Positions 16,672 to 24,142 of a stretch of DNA of 64,000 nt are shown here, piece after piece. Source of the DNA: an uncultured Nesterenkonia sp. (lineage in GTDB: Bacteria > Actinomycetota > Actinomycetes > Actinomycetales > Micrococcaceae); contig CAMIAK010000005.1 in NCBI GenBank assembly GCA_946222885.1, forward strand, positions 1 to 64,000. Reading direction: 5' to 3'. Numbering within the stretch: the first letter of the stretch is position 1; the number at the start of each line of letters is the position of its first letter. The position numbers were made by a program, and so were the translations under genes. Under the pieces are notes generated by a model. That model was not told the origin of the DNA, searched no databases, and saw only the letters and a list, made by a program, of their open reading frames with translations.

Positions 16672-17412
16672 GTGGAGGGAGACGAAGAGCTTGTGAAGAG
16701 TCTCGGGGTGCACATCGTCCCCGAGACTCTTCGTCTTGCGCTGACGCACCGCTCGTACTCCTACGAGAACGACGGCATCCCCACCAATGAGCGTCTGGAG
16801 TTCCTGGGCGACTCGGTGCTGGGGTTCTCCGTCACCGACTACCTCTACCGGACCTACCCGGACCTGCCGGAGGGCGACCTCGCCAAGCTGCGCTCCGCCC
16901 TGGTGAGCACCCGGGCTCTGGCGCGCATCGCACGCAGCCTGGACATCGGCCCGCACATCAGCCTGGGCACCGGCGAGCGCCGCACCAAGGGCCAGCAGAA
17001 GGACTCGATCCTCGCCGACACCATGGAGGCGCTCATCGGGGCGGCCTATCTCTCCACCTCGCTGGAGACCGCCCGGAAGCTGGTGCTGCGCCTGGTCACC
17101 CCGCTGCTCTCCGACAAGGAGGCGATGACCGCGGGCAAAGACTGGAAGACCACCATCCAGGAGATCGCCTCCGAGCGTGAGCTCGGCGAGATCCGCTACG
17201 TGATCGAGGACTTCGGGCCCGATCACGACAAATCCTTCACCGCCGTGCTGACCATCGGCGGGCGCAGCTACGAGTCCGGCTCCGGGCCCTCCAAGAAGGA
17301 GGCCGAGCGGGAGGCGGCCCGCGCCACGGTGGAACAGCTGGTCGGAGCCTCCGGCAGCGCGGACATCCTCACCCTGGTCCTGGACAGAACCCCCGACGCC
17401 GCTCAGGGCTGA
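16672..17412 (+). CDS. rnc: Ribonuclease III
   Basis: RNase III cuts double-stranded RNA, including rRNA precursors and structured mRNAs. The 246-aa product has the signature NERLEFLGDSVLGFSVTDYL, the second acidic catalytic set in DTMEALIGAAYLS, and a C-terminal dsRNA-binding domain (about residues 155-230). Two starts compete: GTG at 16672, used here, and GTG at 16693, which better fits usual family N-termini. A perfect 14-bp hairpin at 16695-16732 begins inside the second GTG, so the enzyme may act on its own mRNA. Confidence 0.95.
   Translation: MEGDEELVKSLGVHIVPETLRLALTHRSYSYENDGIPTNERLEFLGDSVLGFSVTDYLYRTYPDLPEGDLAKLRSALVSTRALARIARSLDIGPHISLGTGERRTKGQQKDSILADTMEALIGAAYLSTSLETARKLVLRLVTPLLSDKEAMTAGKDWKTTIQEIASERELGEIRYVIEDFGPDHDKSFTAVLTIGGRSYESGSGPSKKEAEREAARATVEQLVGASGSADILTLVLDRTPDAAQG
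16695..16732 (+). promoter_or_regulatory. Perfect 14-bp hairpin at the 5' end of rnc
   Basis: GAAGAGTCTCGGGG (16695-16708) pairs perfectly with CCCCGAGACTCTTC (16719-16732) around a 10-nt loop. A second upstream copy of GACGAAGAG (16681-16689) can compete for CTCTTCGTC. A long unbroken RNA helix at the start of an RNase III gene is a candidate autoregulatory substrate. Confidence 0.6.
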
Positions 17413-17418
17413 GCCCCG

Positions 17419-18342
17419 ATGCCCGAGCTCCCCGAAGTCGAAGTGGTCCGCCGCGGCGTCGAGACCTGGGCCTCTGGCCGGGAGGTGCTGGAGGCCCAGG
17501 TCCACGACCCGCGCAGCCTGCGCCGCTATGCGGAGGGTGCCGAGCATTTCCGGCAGGTGGTCACCGGCCGCCGGCTGGGCGTCGCGCAGCGCCGCGGCAA
17601 ATACCTCTGGATCCCGTTGGAGCCGTCCGCAGGGGTGAGACCCGGGCAGGACACTCCCGGGGAGGCCCTGCTGATCCACCTGGGGATGAGCGGACAGGTG
17701 CTCATCGAGGAGGCCGCGGCGCCCCGGGAGAAGCACCTGAAGATCACCCTGGGGCTCAGCGGGGAGGAGCCCGCCCAGCTGCGGTTCGTGGACCAGCGGA
17801 TCTTCGGCGGCATGCAGATCTCTCCGCTGGTCCCCGCCTCCCATCCCAGCGGCGCAGTCCCGGCCGCGGCCTCCCACATCGCCCCGGACCCGCTGGAGCC
17901 GGGCGTGACGGCCGAGTCCCTCTTCCGGGCGCTGCGCCGCCGCCGGTCCGGGCTGAAGCGGGCGCTGCTGGACCAGGAGCTGCTCTCCGGGGTGGGCAAC
18001 ATCTACGCGGATGAGGCCCTCTGGCGGGCGCGGCTGCACTACGCCCGCCGCACCGAGACCGTCACCCGGGCAGAGGCGTCCCGCCTGCTCGGGGCGGTCC
18101 GCGAGGTCATGGAGGCGGCTCTGGCGGCCGGCGGGACCAGCTTCGACGCGCTCTACGTCAACGTCAACGGCGCCTCGGGCTACTTCGACCGCTCCCTGCG
18201 GTGCTACGGGCAGGAGGGGGAGCCCTGCTCCCGCTGCGCGCAGGCCGGGCGGCCGGCGTCGATCCGGCGCGACCGGTTCATGGACCGCTCCTCCTACTGG
18301 TGCCCTCGCTGCCAGCCGCGCCCCCGCGCCGGCCGCTGGTGA
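17419..18342 (+). CDS. mutM: Formamidopyrimidine-DNA glycosylase
   Basis: MutM (Fpg) removes 8-oxoguanine and cleaves the abasic strand. The 307-aa protein starts PELPEVEVVRRG, with the catalytic proline and glutamate directly after Met. GNIYADEALWRARLHY is the helix-two-turn-helix DNA-binding region, and two CxxC pairs near the C-terminus (CSRC, CPRC) form the zinc finger. It follows rnc by 6 nt. In many actinobacteria smc and ftsY come next; here an LCP gene does. Confidence 0.96.
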   Translation: MPELPEVEVVRRGVETWASGREVLEAQVHDPRSLRRYAEGAEHFRQVVTGRRLGVAQRRGKYLWIPLEPSAGVRPGQDTPGEALLIHLGMSGQVLIEEAAAPREKHLKITLGLSGEEPAQLRFVDQRIFGGMQISPLVPASHPSGAVPAAASHIAPDPLEPGVTAESLFRALRRRRSGLKRALLDQELLSGVGNIYADEALWRARLHYARRTETVTRAEASRLLGAVREVMEAALAAGGTSFDALYVNVNGASGYFDRSLRCYGQEGEPCSRCAQAGRPASIRRDRFMDRSSYWCPRCQPRPRAGRW

Positions 18343-18395
18343 CCCCTCCTCGCCGGGCCGCCCCTCCTCTTCACCCAGTGTCAAGGTTCGTCGGC

Positions 18396-18401
18396 TAGCA
18401 T
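18396..18401 (+). promoter_or_regulatory. -10 box of the second LCP gene, leaderless
   Basis: TAGCAT, 6-nt gap, GTG at 18408, no ribosome site. Confidence 0.5.
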
Positions 18402-18407
18402 GAACGG

Positions 18408-19643
18408 GTGCACGAGCAGCATCCTCCCCGGCCGCCGCACCGTCCGCGCCGTGCGCGGGCAGGTGCTCAGCCGGCCGTGTCCGCACAGCCGGAGGAGGCT
18501 TCGGAGGAGCAGCGGGCGGGAGCCCGGAAGAGGCGCCGGCGCCGCATCGCCGCCTGGTCCCTGACCTCGGTGGCGATGCTGGTCATCGCCGCGGTGGCCG
18601 TCGTCGGGATCTATCTCTTCCAGCTGCGCTCGGCCTTCGACGAGCATCGCAACGTCCTGGACCTCCAGATGGAGGATGAGACCGCCTACCGCACCAGCGA
18701 CGACGTCATCAACATCCTCCTGCTCGGCAGCGACAGCCGCGGCGAGGAGGAGGACCAGTACCGCGATCAGATCGGAGACAGCGACGGCGAGCGCTCCGAC
18801 ACCATGATGCTGGTCCACATCCCCGAGGACCGCTCGGGGGTCTACGTGATGTCCATCGTGCGCGACCTGTGGGTGGACGTCCCGGGTGAGGGCGAGGGGC
18901 GCATCAACTCCGCCTTCGGCCTGGGGGACGAGGAGCTCGTGGTGGACACCATCGAGGAGCTGCTGAACACCCATATCGACCATGTGGCGATGATCGACTT
19001 CGACGGCTTCAGCGATCTGACCACCGCCCTCGGCGGGGTGTACGTGGACAATCCGCGGGCATTCTCCGCCGGGCAGCACAACCCGGCCTTCTTCCCGGAG
19101 GGCACCATCCGCCTGGAGGGCGCCAACGCGCTGCGCTTCGTCCGGGAGCGCAAGGCGTTCCCCACCGGTGACTACGTCCGGGTGGAGAACCAGCAGCTGG
19201 TGGTCAAGGCGATCATCGACCGCTTCCTCTCCACCGAGACGCTCACCAACCCGCAGCGGGTCATGGATGTGGTCAACGGGATCGTCCCCTTTCTGAGCAT
19301 GGACGAGGGGCTCGACGCCGACACCGTGGCCGGCTACGCCATGGAGATGTCGGATATGCGCTCCGAGGACATCCACATGTTCACCATCCCCACCGGGGAG
19401 CACGCCACCACCGCCGCCGGCGCCCAGGTCATCCTCCAGGACGAGGAGATGATGGAGCTGCTGGAGCGCTCCCTGCGCAATGAGAACATGGCTGGCTTCC
19501 TGGAGTACCTCGAGATGCGCGAGGAGGACGCCGAACAGGCGCCCGAGGACCTCGAAGGCGAGGACACCGGGGGAGAGGACGCCGAGCAGGAGGACCTCGA
19601 CGAGGACGAGGAGAGCTACACCGGCGAGGTCATCGCTGAGTGA
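18408..19643 (+). CDS. LytR-CpsA-Psr (LCP) family glycopolymer transferase, copy 2
   Basis: The 411-aa protein has a proline/arginine-rich cytoplasmic tail, one membrane helix at about residues 47-70 and an extracellular LCP domain (NILLLGSDSRG, ERSDTMMLVHI, VMSIVRDLWVDVPG, RFVRERKAFPTGDYVRVENQ). A very acidic tail of about 45 residues follows. It is paralogous to the gene at 8228 but more elaborate. The next gene, a glycosyltransferase, starts on its last base, so this LCP enzyme probably serves the polymer made by that cluster. Confidence 0.9.
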   Translation: MHEQHPPRPPHRPRRARAGAQPAVSAQPEEASEEQRAGARKRRRRRIAAWSLTSVAMLVIAAVAVVGIYLFQLRSAFDEHRNVLDLQMEDETAYRTSDDVINILLLGSDSRGEEEDQYRDQIGDSDGERSDTMMLVHIPEDRSGVYVMSIVRDLWVDVPGEGEGRINSAFGLGDEELVVDTIEELLNTHIDHVAMIDFDGFSDLTTALGGVYVDNPRAFSAGQHNPAFFPEGTIRLEGANALRFVRERKAFPTGDYVRVENQQLVVKAIIDRFLSTETLTNPQRVMDVVNGIVPFLSMDEGLDADTVAGYAMEMSDMRSEDIHMFTIPTGEHATTAAGAQVILQDEEMMELLERSLRNENMAGFLEYLEMREEDAEQAPEDLEGEDTGGEDAEQEDLDEDEESYTGEVIAE

Positions 19644-20890
19644 TGCGCAGCGCCCCCTCCGAGAAGACCTCCGCGGCCAAGCCCAGGCTGCAGCTGCTCA
19701 TCCACTCCTACTGGCCGGAGAGCACCCCACCGCAGCGCCGCTGGCAGCGTCTGGCCGAGTCCCTGCTGGCCGACGGCTGGGAGGTCGATGTGATCGCCCC
19801 TGCCGCGAACGAACGACACGCCCCGGTCTCCCAGCTGCCGGCCGGAGCCTTCAGCGTCCGCGCCCAGCAGGGGCCCGCCGGGGAGAGTATCCGGCGCACC
19901 CCCTATCTGCTGCTGCGGAACTCACGGATCGGCCGCTTCCTCTCCGACGCGGCTTCCTCGGTGATGATGGTGCCGCGGGCCGCCGCCGCCCCGCGTCCCG
20001 ACGTCGTGCTGGCCACTGTCCCGGCGCTTCCGGTGATCTGTGCCGGCTGGCTGGCCGCACGGCTGCGGCGGGCCCCGCTGGTGGTCGACATGAGGGACGC
20101 CTGGCCCGAGCTCGCCCGTGAGGCGGAGGTCAAGGCCGGTCCCGCAGGCCGCGTCATGGAGGCCGTGGTCACCGGGATCCAGCGCCGCGCCGAGCTGGTC
20201 GTCACGGTCACCGCCGGCTTCGCCGAGAGGCTGCGCAGCCGGGACGTGCACCGGGTGGAGACCATCAGCAACGGGGTCACCCTGCAGGAGATCCCCGAGC
20301 TGGAGCACCGCGAGCGCAGGCCCGGAGAGCTGCGGGTGGCCTACCTGGGCAACCACGGCGAGAGCCAGACCCTGGACAAGGTGATCCAGGCGGTCCGGAC
20401 CATCCACGACCGCGGCGAGGTCACCGTCACCCTGCGCCTGGTCGGCTCCGGCACCCAGAAGGACCAGCTGATCGCCCTGGCCGCAGGATGCCCGGCCGTG
20501 GAGTTCCACGACCCCGTCCACGGCGAGGAGGTCTGGGACCACTACCGCTGGGCGGACACCGCGCTGGTGAGCCTGCGCACCGACTGGGCCTCCTTCGCCT
20601 GGACAGTGCCCTCGAAGACCTTCGAGCTCATGGGGCTGGGCAAGCACATCACCGCCACTGTCACCGGGGAGGCCGCGGAGATCCTCGCCCATGCGGAGAA
20701 CGTCTCCGTGGTGGACAGCTGCCCGGACGCCCTGGTGGAGACCTTCACCGCCCTGGCCCGGGACCCTGAGTCCACCCCGGTCTCCCGCAGCGGCCGCCGC
20801 TGGGTGGCCGAGCACGCGGACCTGCCCCGGCTGGGTGAGCGCTACTCCGCGCTGCTGCGGACCTTCCTGCCCTCCCGCGGATCCTCATGA
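19643..20890 (+). CDS. Glycosyltransferase family 4-like protein
   Basis: The product is about 415 aa with a GT-B fold: N-terminal LLIHSYWPESTPPQRRWQRLAE, linker helix PLVVDMRDAWPELAREA and C-terminal LRVAYLGNHGESQTLD with the nucleotide-sugar loop near EVWDHYRWADTALVSLR. The catalytic-site E-x7-E element of GT4 enzymes is not clear. Start ATG at 19643 lies in TGATG with the LCP stop, and the stop overlaps the next gene by 4 nt. Likely cytoplasmic, adding a sugar to a lipid-linked surface glycan. Sugar unknown. Confidence 0.82.
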   Translation: MRSAPSEKTSAAKPRLQLLIHSYWPESTPPQRRWQRLAESLLADGWEVDVIAPAANERHAPVSQLPAGAFSVRAQQGPAGESIRRTPYLLLRNSRIGRFLSDAASSVMMVPRAAAAPRPDVVLATVPALPVICAGWLAARLRRAPLVVDMRDAWPELAREAEVKAGPAGRVMEAVVTGIQRRAELVVTVTAGFAERLRSRDVHRVETISNGVTLQEIPELEHRERRPGELRVAYLGNHGESQTLDKVIQAVRTIHDRGEVTVTLRLVGSGTQKDQLIALAAGCPAVEFHDPVHGEEVWDHYRWADTALVSLRTDWASFAWTVPSKTFELMGLGKHITATVTGEAAEILAHAENVSVVDSCPDALVETFTALARDPESTPVSRSGRRWVAEHADLPRLGERYSALLRTFLPSRGSS

Positions 20891-21795
20891 GCATGCCGGC
20901 CTATGAGCACACCTGGATCTGCGTGTGCACCTACCGCCGCAACGAGCTGCTGGCCGAGCTGCTGGCCTCCCTGCGCGCCGCCGGACGGCCGGAGCAGGCG
21001 CCGTCGCTGATCGTGGTGGACAACTCTCCGGAGGCCGGCGCGCAGCAGGCCGTCCGCCAGGCCTACCCGGAGGCCCGCTATGTCCACGAGCCGGAGCCCG
21101 GCATCGCCGTCGCCCGCAACGCTGCGCTGGGAGCCGTTCCGCAGGACGCCCAGGCGGTGGTCTTCGTCGACGATGACGAGCGCGTCCGTCCCGGTTGGCT
21201 GGAGGCGCTGCGGGACTGCGCCCGCACCAGCGGCGCGGACACGGTCTCCGGGCCGGTGGAGTCGATCGTGCCTGCGGAGGCGGCCGAACGGATCCGGCGG
21301 ACCGGGTTCATCCGGCGGACCGATTTCCCCACCGGGCCCTGGGGGTACCGCCCGGCCACCAACAACGTCCTGGTCCGCGCCGAATGGTTCCTGCAGAAGG
21401 GGTTCCGCTTCGACACCGCCTTCAACTTCACCGGGGGAGAGGACTCCGACCTCTTCGAACGCATGCAGGCCGCCGGCGCCGTCTCCTGGTGGTGCGCGGA
21501 GGCCGTGGTGGAGGAGGACGTCCCCGCCGAACGGCTCACCGAGGAATGGATGCGCCAGCGGGCGGTCCGCGCCGGCCATGTCCGTGCCCTGAAGCTCACC
21601 CGCCGGGGGCGGGGCAGGATGCGCATCCTCGCGGAGGGCGCGGCGCGGCTGGGCTACGGGGCGGCGAAGTCGGGGGCCCGCCGGCTCAGACGACGGCCGG
21701 TGCGCTACACCGACGCCGCCTATCTCCGCGAGGGCCTGGGCATGCTGCAGTCGGCCCGGGGCTCCCGCTACGAGGAGTACCGCCGGGCGGAATGA
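20887..21795 (+). CDS. Glycosyltransferase family 2 protein
   Basis: The 302-aa GT-A enzyme shows WICVCTYRRNELLAELLASL, LIVVDNSPEAG, GIAVARNAAL and the DxD-like VVFVDDDERVRPGW motif that binds the metal and nucleotide sugar. GGEDSDLFERM is the acceptor-side ED motif. A C-terminal basic segment (SGARRLRRRPVRY) may touch the membrane. It overlaps the previous gene by ATGA and overlaps the convergent CgeB-like gene tail-to-tail by 28 bp. Confidence 0.87.
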   Translation: MSMPAYEHTWICVCTYRRNELLAELLASLRAAGRPEQAPSLIVVDNSPEAGAQQAVRQAYPEARYVHEPEPGIAVARNAALGAVPQDAQAVVFVDDDERVRPGWLEALRDCARTSGADTVSGPVESIVPAEAAERIRRTGFIRRTDFPTGPWGYRPATNNVLVRAEWFLQKGFRFDTAFNFTGGEDSDLFERMQAAGAVSWWCAEAVVEEDVPAERLTEEWMRQRAVRAGHVRALKLTRRGRGRMRILAEGAARLGYGAAKSGARRLRRRPVRYTDAAYLREGLGMLQSARGSRYEEYRRAE

Positions 21796-23924
21796 CGCTG
21801 AGCCGGTCGGCCCGGTGTTGCACGCCTCCCGGCTGCAGAGCGGCGTGCCGCCTCCGCGGCGGCCTCCACCTCCGTGACCCGGTGCTGCCCATAGAGCCGG
21901 TCGACGAGGGCGACGTCGGCGGTGACCGCCTCCAGCTCCTCGCGCAGCCCCGTGCCGCGGGGCTTGAGCGTACGCCGGTAGACCGCCGCCGCAGCACGCC
22001 CCGGGAGGCTCTTCTTGAAGCTGCCCAGGGTCTGTCTGACGCTGCGCAGGGTGCGCGCCGCCTGTGAGCGCAGCCGCTGCCCGCCGGAGGGCTCCCCGGG
22101 GCCCGCTCCGGATGCCGGGGCCTCGCCCGCCGACGCCGCGGAGAGTTTCCACTCCGCGTCACAGGGGAGGAGATAGAAGCGCTGTCCGGCGGCGCGTCCG
22201 CGCAGGGACTCTGCGGTCAGGGGTTCCCCGTCCGCGGCCTGCGGCCGCCACCAGGCGGTCTGCGCGAGGTCGAAGCCGGGGATCCCTTCCGCTCCGTGCC
22301 TATGCCGGTGCACCAGGGAGTCCACGGCCTCGGGGGGTCCCTCCAGCGCTGCCGTCGCCGTGGCCGACTGGTAGCGGAAGGCGGCCAGATGGTCAGCCGC
22401 ATAGCGGGCAGGGTAGCTGCGGCCGGGAGCCACGGGAAGGAGGACGTCGGCCTCCTGCTCTCCCAGGCGCTCCCAGGTGGTCAGAGTGACGCCGCGGCGG
22501 CCGGGCAGCCGCTGAGCCTCCATCGCGGCGGCGAGCTCCCCGGTGACCTGATCGGCCACCGCCACGACCCTTTCGGCGGGAATCCCCACCTCCAGGCCGG
22601 TTCTGCGGGCCGTCTCCGCCAGGAGGTCTGCGCCGTGGCGTTCCAGGAAGACCTGCCGGATGCCGGCAGACTGGACGGCGCGCAGCTCCTCCAGGCCCAG
22701 GCCCTCCAGGCGGGCGGCGACGTCTCCGGGGGAGCGGGCCACGTGCACCTGGGGCCAGCCGGCCTCCACCCCGCGGCTGGCGGTGGAGATCACCATGGTC
22801 CCAGAGGCCTGCAGCTCCAGCACCCGGTTGGCGAACATGGTCATCGAATCGGTGACCGAGTTGAAGTTCACCGCCACGTCCGTCACCCGCTGCAGCTGCA
22901 TGAGGTCCTCATGTCCCATCGACGGCGCCCGGTGCGGCCAGTATTCGAAGGGCACCAGCTGGTTCGGCGTGGGCAGCCCGGTCACCGGGTTCCTCGCACC
23001 CCACCAGCGGTCCACGAAGACGAAAGGCCGGCCCGAGCGCAGGATCCCGTCCAGGATCCACCGGGCGTACTGCGCCCGCTGCGGATACTTCCGGCCCATC
23101 CAGGAGCCCGCGAAGAAGATCAGATCCTGCGGCGCCACGGGTGAGGCAGGGCGTTCTTCCAAGCTCTCCTCCCCGGCGGTCCCGGGGCGAGGCCGCCGGG
23201 AGCCCACGGGGGTGTGCAGCAGCGGGTTCACCGCGAAGGGCATCACCGCGATGCTGGAGGCTCCGGGGCAGTCCTCCGCATAGCGGGGAAGCATCTCCTC
23301 GGCCGTGGTCAGGATGTGCTCGCAGGCCCGGGCGACGTCGAGGAACTCCTGATAGTCCGGCGGATCCTCCTTGCCGTAGAACACTGTGGGGATCCCGCGC
23401 TCGCGGCAGGCCGGGATGATGCGACCGGTCAGCAGCCGCCGGTTCCCCGGGGCCTCCGGGGCGGTGACGTCCCAGGCGGCTCCGTCATGGCCGCGCCAGG
23501 TGGCCGCCACCAGGAGCAGATCCACCGAGCCGAGGTGCTCCTCCCAGTTCGCCGGGGTGATGGGGATCAGCTCCGCCAGCCCGGAGAAGGTGTCGAAGAG
23601 GAAACGGTCGCAGACGATGCCGATCCGCAGGTCCAGCGCAGGGCGCGACACGCCGGCCTCCGGCGCAGGGAGGTCCCGGGCGGCCGCCAGCGCGTCGTCG
23701 ATGAGCTGCTGGGGGCGGGCGGCGGCCAGAGCTGCGACGCTGTGTTCGGCTTCCGGACGGGGATCCTCCGCCCGGGCCAGGAGGTCCTCCGCCCGCCGGA
23801 GATGGGCGCTGCGCAGCGGCTCCCAGCGTTCGGGGAAGGAGGCGCCGGCCAGACCCTCGGCCACCGCCCGGTGGGCCGCCGCAGCCTCACGCAGCCGCGC
23901 TGGGTAGTCCTCGGAGGAATGCAC
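21768..23924 (-). CDS. Large CgeB/YkvP-like glycosyltransferase with C-terminal extension
   Basis: The 718-aa protein has a helical N-terminus (about 1-100), a CgeB-like GT-B domain (about 105-430: RIGIVCDRFLFDTFSG, PTVFYGKEDPPDY, FFAGSWMGRKYPQRAQY, MFANRVLELQASGTMVIST) and a further 290 residues. In the extension, YPARYAADHLAAFRYQSA resembles a segment seen in some large surface-glycan glycosyltransferases, and a basic stretch precedes the C-terminus. It may be a two-domain enzyme. GTG at 23924 is leaderless-type: TAGAGT lies 6 nt upstream. Sugar and acceptor unknown. Confidence 0.75.
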   Translation of the reverse strand: MHSSEDYPARLREAAAAHRAVAEGLAGASFPERWEPLRSAHLRRAEDLLARAEDPRPEAEHSVAALAAARPQQLIDDALAAARDLPAPEAGVSRPALDLRIGIVCDRFLFDTFSGLAELIPITPANWEEHLGSVDLLLVAATWRGHDGAAWDVTAPEAPGNRRLLTGRIIPACRERGIPTVFYGKEDPPDYQEFLDVARACEHILTTAEEMLPRYAEDCPGASSIAVMPFAVNPLLHTPVGSRRPRPGTAGEESLEERPASPVAPQDLIFFAGSWMGRKYPQRAQYARWILDGILRSGRPFVFVDRWWGARNPVTGLPTPNQLVPFEYWPHRAPSMGHEDLMQLQRVTDVAVNFNSVTDSMTMFANRVLELQASGTMVISTASRGVEAGWPQVHVARSPGDVAARLEGLGLEELRAVQSAGIRQVFLERHGADLLAETARRTGLEVGIPAERVVAVADQVTGELAAAMEAQRLPGRRGVTLTTWERLGEQEADVLLPVAPGRSYPARYAADHLAAFRYQSATATAALEGPPEAVDSLVHRHRHGAEGIPGFDLAQTAWWRPQAADGEPLTAESLRGRAAGQRFYLLPCDAEWKLSAASAGEAPASGAGPGEPSGGQRLRSQAARTLRSVRQTLGSFKKSLPGRAAAAVYRRTLKPRGTGLREELEAVTADVALVDRLYGQHRVTEVEAAAEAARRSAAGRRATPGRPAQRHSARRYSS

Positions 23925-23930
23925 GTACCG

Positions 23931-23936
23931 ACTCTA
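23931..23936 (-). promoter_or_regulatory. -10 box of the CgeB-like gene, leaderless
   Basis: TAGAGT on the minus strand, 6-nt gap, GTG at 23924. Confidence 0.55.
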
Positions 23937-24013
23937 ACGGGCCGGGCCCTTCGCCGGGGCAGGATCCCGCCGGCCCGCCGCGCGGGATTTGGCATAGGCC
24001 CGCGGCCTGCGGC

Positions 24014-24019
24014 TAAGAT
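24014..24019 (+). promoter_or_regulatory. Probable -10 box of tRNA-Gly
   Basis: TAAGAT lies 49 nt before the mature tRNA end, giving a 5' leader of about 40 nt. It would also drive the glycosyltransferase gene that starts 4 nt after the tRNA. Confidence 0.4.
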
Positions 24020-24068
24020 GTGAGGGCACGCCACGGCGTGCAGCCGGTCCGCTCAGGCCCGGCAGAGC

Positions 24069-24139
24069 GGGGATGTAGCTTAATGGTAAAGCTTTGGTCT
24101 TCCAAACCAACGACGCGGGTTCGATTCCCGTCATCCCCT
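24069..24139 (+). tRNA. tRNA-Gly (anticodon UCC)
   Basis: The 71-nt cloverleaf is complete. The acceptor stem is GGGGATG with CATCCCC; the D-arm is GCTT/AAGC; the anticodon stem is TTGGT/ACCAA around CTTCCAA, giving anticodon TCC; the T-arm is GCGGG/CCCGT around TTCGATT. The discriminator is T, and CCA is not encoded. It reads GGA and GGG codons. Confidence 0.95.
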
Positions 24140-24142
24140 CCG

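Noticed and set aside
24069..24141. tRNA-Gly as an attachment site of an integrated element
   Set aside because: No integrase gene and no repeated tRNA 3' end were seen nearby.
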